Assembly (NCBI GenBank): GCA_026400565.1
Contig: JAPLOV010000191.1
Location: 1-58,739, forward strand
Direction: 5' to 3'
Source of the DNA: Hyphomicrobiales bacterium
GTDB lineage: Bacteria; Pseudomonadota; Alphaproteobacteria; Rhizobiales; Beijerinckiaceae
DNA length: 58,739 nucleotides
Shown: one piece after another, positions 22,714 to 31,720 of the stretch
Position numbering within the stretch: position 1 is the stretch's first letter
Layout of the letters: each line of letters starts with the position of its first letter
Made by a program: the position numbers and the translations under genes
Notes under the pieces: generated by a model
Told to the model about the DNA's origin: nothing
What the model saw: only the letters and a program-made list of their open reading frames with translations
Databases searched by the model: none

Positions 22714-24420
22714 CTAGAACAGCCGCGGCGGCCGGGGCCGTCCAGCCGCAGGGGCCTGTGCTGCCCGCAGTGGCCCACCACCGGTGATGACCGCAAGACC
22801 GGGCTGCAGATCGCCGCCAACGATCTCCGTCACCGCGCCGTCGCTGACGCCGAGGCGCACATCGATGCCGCGCGGCTGGCCATCCTCGCCGATCACATGC
22901 AGCCGGCCCGGCACCGTGTCGCGTGTTGTCCTCTGGCGCGCCTGGGCCTGCATGGCCTGTGTCATGACCTCGAAACGGGCCCTGCGCTCCGGATCGAGGG
23001 CCTCCGCCAGCTTCCGGCTGGTGTCGCGCCGGGCCATCTGGGCATTGCGGCGGATCTCCTCGGGGCTGGCGCCCTGCCGCTCGGCCCTCAGCCGCTCGCG
23101 CGAGGCTTCAAGGATGCCATCGATGACCGCGAGTTGCTCGGGTGTCGGCCGGACCTCGCTGATCAGCCGTTCGCGGAAGACCTGCGCCGCCCGGTTGCCG
23201 CCGCCGGCTGGCCCCTGGCTGAACGGGGCCGCCTCATCGGCCACCGGCAGCAAGCCACCCGACACCAGCGCCACCTCGCTGACCGGCTTGAAGCGCAGCG
23301 CGGCATTGGGCACGCGCAGGGCATTGGGGCGCTCGTCCGTGATGATCTGGAGATTGGCCGTCATGCCCGGCAGCAGCGCCATGTCCTCGTTGGCGACCGT
23401 GATCACGCCCGTGTAGGTGACGACGTTCTGCACAGTCTGCGCACCCAGTCTGACCAGACGCACCGCTCCTTGGAAACTGCGGTTGGGATAGGCGTTGACC
23501 GTGAAGCTGACGGCCTGCCCGGCCTTGATCCGGCCCACATCGGCCTCGTCGACGTTGGCATAGATCTCGATCTGCCGCAGATCCTGCGCGATGGTGAACA
23601 GCGTCGGTGCCGACAGGGAGGCCGCCACCGTCTGGCCGAGTTCGATCTGCCGCTGCACCACCACCCCGTCCACCGGCGAGCGGATATCGGTGTTGGACAG
23701 GTCGATCTCGATGTCCCTCAGCCTGGCGCGGCGCTGCATCAGCACAGCGTCGGCGGCCAGCACCTGCGCTTCGGCCAGCGCGACATCGGCTTCGAGACCC
23801 ACGATCTCGGCGCGGGCGGATGCGGCCTGCGCGTCCACGGAGGCGAGCTGCGCGGTCTGCACGTCAACCTGAGTGCGCGCCGCATCGAACACGGCCCGCG
23901 AGCCGGAACCGGAACGGAACAGGTCGCTCTGGCGCTCCAGCGCGCGGCGGTTTTCGGCCAGCGTGGCCACCGCGCGCTCGCGCTGGGCGGCAATGTCGCG
24001 GGCGGTCGAGTCGGCCCGCAGCCGCGTGGCCCGCGCCCGCTCGAGCTGCGCCTTCTTGACCCCGACATCGGCCTGCGCACCGGCAACCTCGGCGGCGGCA
24101 GCCTCGCGCCGGTCCCTGATCTGATCGGAGAACAGCCGTGCGACCACCTGACCGGCTTTGACCTGGCTGTTGAAATCCACGAGAATTTCGACGATCAGCC
24201 CGGACAATTGCGAGCCCACGAGCACGGTCGACACAGGCGTCAGCGTGCCTGTCGCCCTGACGGAGGCGGTGATCTGACCCCGGTCGAGGCTGGCGAATCG
24301 GTAGGGCGGATCATCGTTCGACTGCCGCGAGACCGAATAGGCATAGCCGCCCGCCGCCATCAGGCCGAGCAGCAGGGCGACCGGCCAGAGGCGGCGACCA
24401 GGCCCGAACCCGAATTTCAT
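22714..24420 (-). CDS. MacA-like periplasmic adaptor (HlyD/RND family), enlarged
   Basis: One N-terminal membrane anchor (PVALLLGLMAAGGYAYSV) is followed by a barrel-sandwich hybrid (GTLTPVSTVLVGSQLSGLI), a long alpha-hairpin, the second lipoyl half (SPVDGVVVQRQIELGQTV) and a beta-barrel domain. The protein is 568 residues, well over the usual 370-400. The extra length is mainly a charged helical insert at about residues 400-505 (RERLISEVRPTPEQLAVID, then repeated Arg/Glu-rich helices) before the last beta strands. ATG 24420 starts at a basic residue run before the anchor. It should connect the MacB-type pump to an outer-membrane channel, which is not in the window. Confidence 0.88.
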   Translation of the reverse strand: MKFGFGPGRRLWPVALLLGLMAAGGYAYSVSRQSNDDPPYRFASLDRGQITASVRATGTLTPVSTVLVGSQLSGLIVEILVDFNSQVKAGQVVARLFSDQIRDRREAAAAEVAGAQADVGVKKAQLERARATRLRADSTARDIAAQRERAVATLAENRRALERQSDLFRSGSGSRAVFDAARTQVDVQTAQLASVDAQAASARAEIVGLEADVALAEAQVLAADAVLMQRRARLRDIEIDLSNTDIRSPVDGVVVQRQIELGQTVAASLSAPTLFTIAQDLRQIEIYANVDEADVGRIKAGQAVSFTVNAYPNRSFQGAVRLVRLGAQTVQNVVTYTGVITVANEDMALLPGMTANLQIITDERPNALRVPNAALRFKPVSEVALVSGGLLPVADEAAPFSQGPAGGGNRAAQVFRERLISEVRPTPEQLAVIDGILEASRERLRAERQGASPEEIRRNAQMARRDTSRKLAEALDPERRARFEVMTQAMQAQARQRTTRDTVPGRLHVIGEDGQPRGIDVRLGVSDGAVTEIVGGDLQPGLAVITGGGPLRAAQAPAAGRPRPPRLF

Positions 24421-24539
24421 CTGAACCCCGATTGCACAGGCACCATCCCCTTCAGCCCCGATCATACCATTGTTAGAGGCCGGCGGAAGGCTACCGCACA
24501 TGACAGTTTGGCAATGTTCGGCGAGGCAGCCCCCGGGCT

Positions 24540-25334
24540 TCAGCCGATCGCGGGCCGGTCGGCTGCGATCTGGGCGATCAGGTCGCGCAGCGTCGTGAGG
24601 GTCGAGGCATCGGCCACGCCGTCCACGCGCGCAGGCCGCCAGTGCCGCTGGAAGGCCGCGACCACGGCTTCGGTGCGCTCGCAGAACATGCCGCTGACCG
24701 GCACGCCATATCCCATCATGGCGAACATCGCCTGCAGCGCCTCGACTGGCGGGCCGCTTTCGCCGCGGCTGAAGAAGCGCCCGTCGCGGATCGGCGCGGG
24801 CTCGATCCACAGGCCGACCCCGCCCTCGGCCAGATGCCGCCACGGAAACACCTCGCCCGGATCGATCTTGCGGCCCGGCGCCACATCCGAATGGGCCAGC
24901 ACGCGTTCCGGCGGGATGCTCCAGCGCCCGCAGATGTCGCGGCACAGCGCCATGACCGCCGCGATCTGAACATCGCGATAGGCTGGCATGCCGCCTGGAT
25001 GGCCGGGGTTGGCGATCTCGATGCCGATCGAGGCCGAGTTGATGTCGGTCTCGCCATGCCAGGTGGAAACTCCGGCATGCCAGGCCCGGCGCGCCTCTGG
25101 CACCAGTTGCAGCACATGGCCATTCTCGAACACGAAGTAGTGGCAGGACACGCCCGACACCGGATTGCACAGCCATTGCAGTGCCTGCCCGGCCTCAGGC
25201 ATGCCGGTGTAGTGCATGATGAGCATGTCCGGCCGCCGTCCCTCGCTGCCGTCAGGGGCCTTGCGTGGGCCATGGTTGGGCGACGCGAAGATCTTGGCGG
25301 CCACAGGGCTGTCGGGCGTAAGCGGCTCGGTCAT
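24540..25334 (-). CDS. N-acetylmuramoyl-L-alanine amidase (AmiD/AmpD type) with peptidoglycan-binding domain
   Basis: The 264-residue Amidase_2 enzyme cleaves the bond between MurNAc and the stem peptide. Zinc ligands are His41 (MHYTG), His148 (AHSD) and Asp158; Glu106 is near the active site. The C-terminal 65 residues look like a PG_binding_1 domain (PVEALQAMFAMMGYGV). No signal peptide is seen from ATG 25334, so a cytoplasmic muropeptide-recycling role is possible. An in-frame start upstream would add 79 low-complexity residues and is unlikely. Confidence 0.9.
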   Translation of the reverse strand: MTEPLTPDSPVAAKIFASPNHGPRKAPDGSEGRRPDMLIMHYTGMPEAGQALQWLCNPVSGVSCHYFVFENGHVLQLVPEARRAWHAGVSTWHGETDINSASIGIEIANPGHPGGMPAYRDVQIAAVMALCRDICGRWSIPPERVLAHSDVAPGRKIDPGEVFPWRHLAEGGVGLWIEPAPIRDGRFFSRGESGPPVEALQAMFAMMGYGVPVSGMFCERTEAVVAAFQRHWRPARVDGVADASTLTTLRDLIAQIAADRPAIG

Positions 25335-25401
25335 CGTCAGTCGCTCGAAGCGGCGTGGCACAGAAGGCGGGCGGAGGAAGCGTGATGCAAGGGGTAAGCC
25401 T

Positions 25402-26163
25402 TCAGGCCTCGCCGGATGCCTTGGCCAGCGCGGCCGAAGCCTCGTCGCGACGCTCATCGGAAATCCGGTCCCAGGCGGCGTTGAGCCGCGCCATCCGGTC
25501 GGTGGCAATCGAGATGGCGTCGGGCGGAAGCCCGCGCGCGATCGCCCGGTCGGGATGATGCTCGGCGACAAGCCGCACGAAACAGCTCCTGATCTCGGCG
25601 AGCGACATGCCGCGGTTCACGCCAAGGATGCGGTAAGGGTCGTCGGCCCGGTGCACATGCCTCGCCTCGATCTGGTCATAGCGGGCCTGATCGAAACCGA
25701 AGATCGCCGAAACCGCGCACAGGTAGTCGTGTTCGGCTTCATGCAGGATGCCATCGGCCGCGGCCACATGGAACAGGCCGTCGAGCACATCCTCCAGCAG
25801 CGCAGGCTCATCGGCAAAAAGCTCGGCCAGTTGCTTTGCATAGGCCTCGAAGCCGGCTGTGGTCGATTTCGCCAGTTCGAACAGGGCTTCGATCCGAGCC
25901 ATGTCAGCCTCCGGGGCATCAATGATGCGGCGGAAGGCGAGCACCTCGTCACGGGTGACCACGCCGTCGGAGCGGGCCATCTTGGCGGACAAAGCCACCA
26001 TGCCTGTCGAAAACACGACCGACCGGTCCGGTGCGCCAAGCAGCGCTCCGGACCGGTCGACCAGAAGATGCCCGGCGATCAGCCCGATCAGCGCCCCGAT
26101 CGGTCCGCCAATGGCAAGGCCAACGCCGGCGCCGCCCAGTTTGCCCCACATGGAGTTCCACAT
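25402..26163 (-). CDS. TerB and J-domain protein (DjlA-like)
   Basis: The 253-residue protein has a short N-terminal segment, a glycine-rich membrane helix (GVGLAIGGPIGALIGLIAG), a TerB-like helical domain (about 50-165) and a C-terminal J domain (about 175-245) with the essential HPD at 203-205. J domains stimulate DnaK ATPase, and DjlA-type proteins do so from the inner membrane. ATG 26163 follows GAGG by 9 nt; ATGs 12 and 63 nt upstream are in frame but less likely. It lies 67 nt upstream of the amidase on the same strand. Confidence 0.87.
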   Translation of the reverse strand: MWNSMWGKLGGAGVGLAIGGPIGALIGLIAGHLLVDRSGALLGAPDRSVVFSTGMVALSAKMARSDGVVTRDEVLAFRRIIDAPEADMARIEALFELAKSTTAGFEAYAKQLAELFADEPALLEDVLDGLFHVAAADGILHEAEHDYLCAVSAIFGFDQARYDQIEARHVHRADDPYRILGVNRGMSLAEIRSCFVRLVAEHHPDRAIARGLPPDAISIATDRMARLNAAWDRISDERRDEASAALAKASGEA

Positions 26164-26261
26164 GGGAACAGTCCTCATCGCTGATGATCGGGCCGGGGCG
26201 GCTTCAGGCCAACGCTGCGCCCGCATGCGGAGGCAGCGTCAACCCGTTCGTCCGCCCGTGC

Positions 26262-26534
26262 TCAGTAGCGGTAGCAGTAGCCGTCGGAGGCGAGGTAGGT
26301 GCCGCGAGGGCAACGGCGGTTCGGGCCGGTCGGCGTGGTGGCAGCGCCGATGATGGCACCACCGGCAGCGCCGATGGCAGCACCGGCAAGAACGCCGCGC
26401 GAGCCGGCCACAGCACCGCCCAGAAGCGCACCGGTGCCGCCGCCGATCAGGGCACCGCCGACAGCGCGCTCGCCGGGCGAATTGCAGGCTCCGAGGGTGA
26501 GGCCAACGACGGCCAGTGCGAGAATTGTCTTCAT
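26262..26534 (-). CDS. Small glycine-zipper lipoprotein
   Basis: The 90-residue product begins MKTILALAVVGLTLGACNSP, a signal peptide ending in a lipobox (LGAC) with Cys17 as the lipidation site. The middle is glycine-zipper repeats (GGALIGGGTGALLGGAVAG, then AGAAIGAAGGAIIGA), which pack into membranes. The C-terminus PRGTYLASDGYCYRY carries two cysteines. GGGAG lies 8 nt before ATG 26534. Related proteins are common in Hyphomicrobiales; no specific function is known. Confidence 0.88.
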   Translation of the reverse strand: MKTILALAVVGLTLGACNSPGERAVGGALIGGGTGALLGGAVAGSRGVLAGAAIGAAGGAIIGAATTPTGPNRRCPRGTYLASDGYCYRY

Positions 26535-26832
26535 CTGTGCTGCTCCCGGTTTTCTGATGGATCGTGCGGCATCTGACCGCCGAACCCGAACTTTGAACAA
26601 TCAATCAGGGCTGTTTCACGGCGCCTGGCTCCATGGCCGGTGCGAACCGCAACCCCGGGTCCATTTAACAACCTCCCGTCGCAAAAAGCCAGCGCTCGTG
26701 AACCACAAGGCAACATCAGGTTAATTTGGGAGATTGACGAACGCAACCTTGCCTTCTTAAGGACATCATGAATTGGGACATGACGACCCATCACATATGA
26801 ATCAGCACAAAGTGCGCAAGAACGTCAGGTCC

Positions 26833-27312
26833 ATGACCATGAAGCTTAACACAGCTGCCCTGTATCTCGGCCTTCTGGCCAGCACGATTGGAGGGATTAC
26901 CGTCGCGACTGCAAAAAGTCCCCATAATATCTCGCAGAATAGCACCATCGACCAGAAGATCACCCGCCATGCTCAGGCTCATGGCGTGCCTGTGCCCCTC
27001 GCCCGCGCCGTGGTCCGCCTCGAAAGCAACTTCAGGCCCACAGCCGCGAACAGGGGCAATTTCGGCCTGATGCAGATCCGGCTCGGCACGGCCCGAAGCC
27101 TTGGCTATCAGGGCGGCGCGGCAGGCCTTCTCGATGCCGACACCAACCTGACATTCGGAATGAAGTATCTTGCCCAGGCCTATCGCCTCGCCGGCGGCGA
27201 TACCTGCGGCACCATCATGCGCTACCAGAGCGGGCACCGCGCCACGCGCGCCAGCAGCGCCAACCGCGCCTATTGCGGCCGCGCCAAGATGCTGATGGCC
27301 CGGGCGAACTGA
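26833..27312 (+). CDS. Small lytic transglycosylase (SLT family)
   Basis: A signal peptide (TAALYLGLLASTIGGITVATA) leads into a compact SLT domain that cleaves the glycan strand to give 1,6-anhydroMurNAc ends. The catalytic Glu is in VVRLESNF and the NRGNFGLMQIRLGTARSLG motif follows. The remaining NLTFGMKYLA and MRYQSGH motifs complete the fold in 159 residues. ATG 26833 and ATG 26839 are both plausible; an upstream ATG at 26797 would place 12 polar residues before the signal peptide. Confidence 0.9.
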   Translation: MTMKLNTAALYLGLLASTIGGITVATAKSPHNISQNSTIDQKITRHAQAHGVPVPLARAVVRLESNFRPTAANRGNFGLMQIRLGTARSLGYQGGAAGLLDADTNLTFGMKYLAQAYRLAGGDTCGTIMRYQSGHRATRASSANRAYCGRAKMLMARAN

Positions 27313-27349
27313 GCGCCACAGACCAGCCGGGGCAGCCCGGCGCAGGAGC

Positions 27350-27378
27350 TTGACAGGCCGTGCCCTGGCGCGCACACG
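27350..27378 (+). promoter_or_regulatory. Promoter for rnpB
   Basis: A perfect -35 TTGACA (27350-27355) and a weak -10 (CACACG, 27373-27378) are 17 bp apart and predict a start at about 27385. That matches the first base of the RNase P RNA P1 helix, which was found independently. Confidence 0.55.
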
Positions 27379-27383
27379 GTCCG

Positions 27384-27793
27384 GGCCAGTCGGCCGGACG
27401 GCCGCGGGGCACATGGCAGCATGAACCTCGAGGAAAGTCCGGGCTCCACGGAACAGCGATGCCGGACAACATCCGGCGGGGGCGACCCCAGGGACAGCGC
27501 CACAGAGATCGAACCGCCTGGCCCACGATCTCCGGATCCGGCGGCCAGGTAAGGGTGAAAAGGTGCGGTAAGAGCGCACCGCGGACCTGGCAACAGGGAC
27601 GGCATGGCAAGCCCCATCGGGAGCAAGACCGAATAGGGATGACGCGTTGCCCGCAAGGGCGGCAGGCCTGTTCCGGCCCAGTCATCCGGGTTGGTTGCTC
27701 GAGGTGCCTGGCAACAGGCATCCCAGAGGAATGGCCGTCACGTCAGGGGCAACCCTGGCCATCCAGAACCCGGCTTACAGGCCGGCTGGCACC
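27384..27793 (+). ncRNA. rnpB: RNase P RNA, bacterial type A
   Basis: The catalytic RNA that trims 5' leaders from pre-tRNAs. Universal core pieces are in the right order: GAGGAAAGTCCGGGCTCC (27430-27447), CCACAGAGATCGAACCGC (about 27500), GGTAAGGGTGAAAAGGTGCG (27548-27567), GGCAAGCCCCAT (27606-27617), AGAGGAATGGCCGTC (27725-27739) and AGAACCCGGCTTACAGGCCG near the 3' end. The 5' GCCAGTCGGCC and 3' GGCCGGCTGGC pair as helix P1 with one G-U pair and fix the ends. A 6-bp hairpin (CTCTGC/GCAGAG, 27814-27833) follows without a U-run. Confidence 0.96.
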
Positions 27794-28024
27794 TTCCATG
27801 CCGCCAGCATCCTGCTCTGCAGACCTGTGCAGAGCCGGAGGACAAGATGATGTTTGGGATAGGATGACCATGATGGCGGAGCATCGCAGGCCGGACCGGC
27901 CGCTTCACGGCGATCTCCGCAGAGTGCGGGCCGCTGCAGGCCTGGCCGGTCGGCAACACGCGGCATTCGCGATCAGACCGCTCGGCTTCGAGGCAGCATG
28001 TTGATCACAAGCGCCGCGACCGTG

Positions 28025-28501
28025 ATGGCCATCCTGATTGATGCTGATGCCTGCCCGGTCAAGAACGAGGTCTATCGGGTCGCTGCCCGCTTCGGCATTC
28101 GCACGACGGTGGTTGCCAACAGCCCGATGATGGTGCCGCGCGAGCCCCTGATCGAAAGGATGGTCGTGGCACAGGGCCCTGATGTCGCCGATGACTGGAT
28201 TGCGGAGCGGGCTCGCCCCGGCGTGGTGGTGATCACCGCCGATGTGCCGCTGGCAGCGCGCTGCATCAAGGCGGGCGCCGACGTGGTCGCGCCGCACGGC
28301 AGGCCTTTCACAGCGCAGTCCATCGGCATGGCACTGGCCACGCGCAACCTGATGGACGACCTGCGTTCGGCAGGCGCTGTCACAGGCGGCCCTGCCCCGT
28401 TTTCGCCGCGCGACCGCTCGGCCTTTTTGTCGGCGCTCGACCTTGTGCTGGTGCGCCTGAAGCGACAGGGCTTTGTCGCAGGCAGTCCGGACACAGCATA
28501 A
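28025..28501 (+). CDS. DUF188 (YaiI/YqxD) family protein
   Basis: The 158-residue product begins [20 protein letters not shown], with the conserved DADACPVK motif. It also has [20 protein letters not shown] and a C-terminal FSPRDRSAF stretch, all typical of the YaiI/YqxD family, which has a PIN-like fold. The biochemical role is unestablished. ATG 28025 is chosen over upstream GTG and ATG codons because the family starts there. Confidence 0.88.
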   Translation: MAILIDADACPVKNEVYRVAARFGIRTTVVANSPMMVPREPLIERMVVAQGPDVADDWIAERARPGVVVITADVPLAARCIKAGADVVAPHGRPFTAQSIGMALATRNLMDDLRSAGAVTGGPAPFSPRDRSAFLSALDLVLVRLKRQGFVAGSPDTA

Positions 28502-28524
28502 ACATGGCTTCGACCACGGCGGCA

Positions 28525-29240
28525 TCAGCAGCCGGCAGCCTCGATCATCCGCGCCATCCCGGCATAGCCGCGCCGCCGTGCCAGTTCGAGGGGTGTCAGG
28601 CCGTTCCGGTCAGACAGCTTTGGATTTGCACCAGCCGCCAGAAGCACCGCGACGCAGGCCTCGTGGCACTTGCCGCCATCGCCAGGGATCAGGCCTCGGT
28701 CAGCGCCGTCCAGCCCAGATTGTTGACATGGTCGAGCGGCGCCCCGGCAGCGATGAGCCTGCGCACCACCTCGCCATGCCCCAGATGCGCGGCAGCGATC
28801 AGGGCCGTGCCGTCATAGATGCTGGTGATGTTCCCGGCCCGGTTGCCGGCGCGGATGGCCGCGCTCATGGTTTCCGGATCATCCGCCACCGCGGCAATGG
28901 TAACCGCATCGTGGCGCTGGTTCTCGAGTGCATTCACCTCGGCCCTGCCAGCGGCAGGGGCCTCCATCGCGAAGCGCTGCCTCAGGAAGGCGGCGACATG
29001 GAACGGCGTGCGTCCATTGCCATCGCGCACATCAGGATCGAGGCCGTTGGCGATCATCTGCCTGATCGAGTTGACGGCACCACTGGCCGAGGCGGCATGC
29101 AGGCCGGAATAGCCGGCCACCTCAGCCGCACGCGGCGGAACCTGCGCCGTGGCAACCTGCGGCCTGAGGGTCTGGAGCCCATAAACCGCGCATGTCAGGA
29201 CCAGAAGGCTGCGCAGCAGCCGTGATGGGAGATCAGCCAT
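28525..29240 (-). pseudogene. Secreted ankyrin-repeat protein, one frameshift near the C-terminus
   Basis: A signal peptide (LLRSLLVLTCAVYGLQ) is followed by ankyrin repeats that include GYSGLHAASASGAV, NGRTPFHVAAFL and YDGTALIAAAHLGHGEVV. The frame stops at 28689 after NNLGWTALTEA. The natural continuation is in the next frame: IPGDGGKCHEACVAVLLAAG, a final repeat (RNGLTPLELARRRGYAGMA) and stop at 28525. One missing base near 28692 (GCCGTGATC now GCCTGATC) would join them into about 238 residues. The start region carries a 17-bp tandem duplication (29224-29257) that adds a second, out-of-frame ATG and ribosome context. The protein should mediate periplasmic or surface contacts; the partner is unknown. 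Confidence 0.8.
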
Positions 29241-29257
29241 GATGGGAGATCAGCCAT

Positions 29258-29690
29258 GGGCACACCCCTTTCGTGCCACGCATCTGAGGCCTGCCATACT
29301 CCGGAGCAATGGCTGAAAGCCGTGGCCGGACGACGATGTCAGAACCCCCTCGCTCACCCTTCCTTAACCCTAACAGTGTGTGATGCACCATCGCCCGATC
29401 TGCGTCGGGTTTCGCCCGTTTGCATCGTTGACGCCCATAAATGCCCATGATATCCCAAATCATCCCGTCTGATTTGAACCCCTGTCGGGTTCATCTGGCG
29501 GCCGGATTCCGGGCTGTGGAGGCCAGCGGACCGGCCATTCGTGACGGGCGTGTAGGCACGGCTTTGCACGGCATGATGGCATTCGGCCCTGTGGCGGGGA
29601 CCATGCTCCATGCCAGGCCGGGCGTCGGGCTGCAGCCGGGTTTTGTCGGGTTTTCGTCAGTCCTGCGTGGTGTCAGTGAGCGTCGGGTCC
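29258..29690 (+). promoter_or_regulatory. Leader region of the mraZ operon with CGGG direct repeats
   Basis: The 433-bp gap upstream of mraZ has no gene I can support. Three CGGG blocks lie at 29626-29629, 29637-29640 and 29647-29650; the last two form a direct repeat of CGGGTTTT exactly 10 bp apart. MraZ of other bacteria binds short direct repeats of about 10-bp period just upstream of its own gene, so this is the likely autoregulatory site. A further CGGGT lies 7 nt before the mraZ ATG. I could not fix a -10/-35 pair with confidence. Confidence 0.45.
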
Positions 29691-30179
29691 ATGGACCGTT
29701 TTGTGTCGAACTTCACCAACCGGGTGGATGCCAAGGGTCGCGTGTCGATCCCTGCGACCTTTCGTCTGGTGCTGGGTCGGGACGGGTTCGACGGGCTTTA
29801 CGTGCATCCGGCCCTGGACATGACGGCTCTGGACGCAGGCGGCAACGCCCTGCTGACGGAGATCGACGGCCTGCTGTCGACCATGTCGCCCTATTCGGAC
29901 GAGCGGGATCATCTGTCGACAGCCCTTCTGGGTGTCTCGGAGGTGCTGAAAGTGGATCCGGAGGGTCGCGTGCAACTCAGCGAAAGCCTGAAAGCGTATG
30001 CCGGGATCACCGATCAGGTCACCTTCGTGGGCCTCGGCAGCAAGTTCCAGATCTGGCAGCCGGAGCAGTTCCGCGTTCACCTGGAGAGTGCGCGCGGGCG
30101 CTTGAGGGAACTCAAGCACAGCCTCGGCCAGCAATGGAACCAGCGTACACGGACATCGCCGGAAGGCGACGCGCCATGA
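29691..30179 (+). CDS. mraZ: Transcriptional regulator MraZ
   Basis: MraZ is an AbrB-like DNA-binding protein that represses the dcw operon it heads. The 162-residue protein has two MraZ half-domains: [18 protein letters not shown] (about 8-25) and [20 protein letters not shown] (about 86-105), each with a DxKGR/DxEGR-type motif. ATG 29691 gives the normal family N-terminus; upstream in-frame codons encode unrelated residues. Its stop overlaps the rsmH start (ATGA). Confidence 0.95.
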   Translation: MDRFVSNFTNRVDAKGRVSIPATFRLVLGRDGFDGLYVHPALDMTALDAGGNALLTEIDGLLSTMSPYSDERDHLSTALLGVSEVLKVDPEGRVQLSESLKAYAGITDQVTFVGLGSKFQIWQPEQFRVHLESARGRLRELKHSLGQQWNQRTRTSPEGDAP

Positions 30180-31270
30180 CGGGCCGCGGCAAGGGTTATG
30201 AACCTGTCGCTGGCGGACCGGCCCGTCACGCGCCCGTGCTTCTGGCAGAGGTCATCGAGGCCCTCGCCATCAGGCCAGGCCATCACATCCTCGACGGCAC
30301 GTTCGGTGCCGGCGGCTACACCTGCGCGATCCTTGATGCCGCTCCGGATGTGGCGGTGCTGGCCCTCGACCGCGACCCGACGGCCATTGCCGGCGGCTAC
30401 GACCTCGTGGCCGGAGCAGGCGGACGACTGACCCTGGTCGAGGCCACGTTCGGCACGCTTGCCGACGAAGCGACCAGAGCAGGGCTCGCGCCGCTGGATG
30501 GCATCGTGCTCGATATCGGCGTCTCGTCGATGCAACTCGACCAGGCCGAACGCGGCTTCTCCTTCCGCTTTGACGGACCGCTCGACATGCGCATGGCCGC
30601 CTCCGGCACCAGCGCCGCCGACCTCGTCAATGACGCCACTGAGGCCGAGCTTGCGGACATCATCTTCCACTATGGCGAGGAACGCCGCGCCCGCGCCGTG
30701 GCCCGCGCCATCCTCGAAGCCCGCAGGCAGGCCCCGATCACCAGCACCAAGAAGCTGGCCGATGTCGTGGCGAGCGTGGTCTGGGCCGAGCCGGGCGCCA
30801 TCCACCCGGCCACCCGCACGTTCCAGGGCCTGCGCATTGCGGTCAATGACGAACTCGGCGAACTCGTCCGCGCACTGCACGGGGCCGAGGAGGTGCTGAA
30901 ACCCGGCGGGCGGTTGGCCGTGGTCAGCTTCCACTCGCTGGAAGACCGCATCGTCAAGCAGTTCCTCCAGCGCCGCTCGGGGCGGGCGGGCGGCGGTTTT
31001 TCGCGCCATGCGCCGAAGGTCGACACTGATCAGGCCACATTCACGCTGGTCCATCGCGGCGTGATCGCGCCGGGCGAAGCCGAACTCGCCATCAACCCGC
31101 GCGCCCGCTCCGCCAAGCTGCGTGTGGCCGAGCGCACGGCAGCGCCTGCACGCGGCCTCGACAGCGAGGTCAGCGCGCTGGCCGCATTGCCGGAAACGGC
31201 AAAGCTGCACAAGCCCCGGCAAGGTCGCCCGGCGCCGGACGAGACAGCAGGACGGCGGGGGCGGCGATGA
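30176..31270 (+). CDS. rsmH: 16S rRNA (cytosine1402-N4)-methyltransferase RsmH
   Basis: RsmH (MraW) methylates N4 of C1402 in the 16S decoding centre with SAM. The protein has [13 protein letters not shown], motif [49 protein letters not shown] and [17 protein letters not shown], all in order, in 364 residues. GGAAGG lies upstream of ATG 30176. The C-terminal Arg/Pro-rich tail overlaps the ftsL start by four bases. Confidence 0.96.
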   Translation: MTGRGKGYEPVAGGPARHAPVLLAEVIEALAIRPGHHILDGTFGAGGYTCAILDAAPDVAVLALDRDPTAIAGGYDLVAGAGGRLTLVEATFGTLADEATRAGLAPLDGIVLDIGVSSMQLDQAERGFSFRFDGPLDMRMAASGTSAADLVNDATEAELADIIFHYGEERRARAVARAILEARRQAPITSTKKLADVVASVVWAEPGAIHPATRTFQGLRIAVNDELGELVRALHGAEEVLKPGGRLAVVSFHSLEDRIVKQFLQRRSGRAGGGFSRHAPKVDTDQATFTLVHRGVIAPGEAELAINPRARSAKLRVAERTAAPARGLDSEVSALAALPETAKLHKPRQGRPAPDETAGRRGRR

Positions 31271-31710
31271 TCAAGTTCTTTCACGTCGTCGCCATCGGCG
31301 GGCTGATCGCGTCGGCGACCTACGCCTACACCATCAAGTACGAGACGCTCTATCATGGCGAGCAACTGGCCAAGCTCAAGCAGCGCAGCCAGAAGGAGCG
31401 CGAAGCCATCGCCGTGCTGAAGGCAGAATGGCAGCATCTCAACCGCCCCGACCGCCTTCAGATGCTCAGCGAGCGTCACCTGGCGCTCCAGCCGCTGGCG
31501 GCGACACAGCTTGTGCGCTTCTCCGACATCCCGGCCAGGGCCCCGAAGGTGGATGACATCGGCCGCAAGCTCGAAGCCCTCGGTCTCAGCGATGATCTGC
31601 CGACCGCCAGCATCGGCAGGCCGGCTGCTTCAGCGACAACAGCCCAGCCCGTGCGCAACGCGCCGCAGACTGCCCCCCAGCCGCCCCGCCCGCCGCAGCG
31701 GCCGCAGTGA
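31267..31710 (+). CDS. ftsL: Cell division protein FtsL
   Basis: FtsL is a small bitopic divisome protein that pairs with FtsB and FtsQ. The 147-residue product has one N-terminal membrane helix ([20 protein letters not shown]), a coiled-coil stretch ([20 protein letters not shown]), the [14 protein letters not shown] motif typical of alphaproteobacterial FtsL and a Pro/Gln-rich C-terminal tail. It is located between rsmH and ftsI, the expected place. Confidence 0.92.
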   Translation: MIKFFHVVAIGGLIASATYAYTIKYETLYHGEQLAKLKQRSQKEREAIAVLKAEWQHLNRPDRLQMLSERHLALQPLAATQLVRFSDIPARAPKVDDIGRKLEALGLSDDLPTASIGRPAASATTAQPVRNAPQTAPQPPRPPQRPQ

Positions 31711-31720
31711 GGGTCGCCGG

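Noticed and set aside
27814-27833. Hairpin after rnpB as a Rho-independent terminator
   Set aside because: The 6-bp stem is not followed by a T-run, so intrinsic termination is not supported.
27360-28004. Open frame across the RNase P RNA gene
   Set aside because: The region holds all conserved rnpB core motifs and P1 pairing; the frame is incidental.
29441-30175. In-frame upstream extension of rsmH across the mraZ region
   Set aside because: The extension is mraZ DNA read in the wrong frame. RsmH homology starts at ATG 30176, and the MraZ frame is clearly the coding one.
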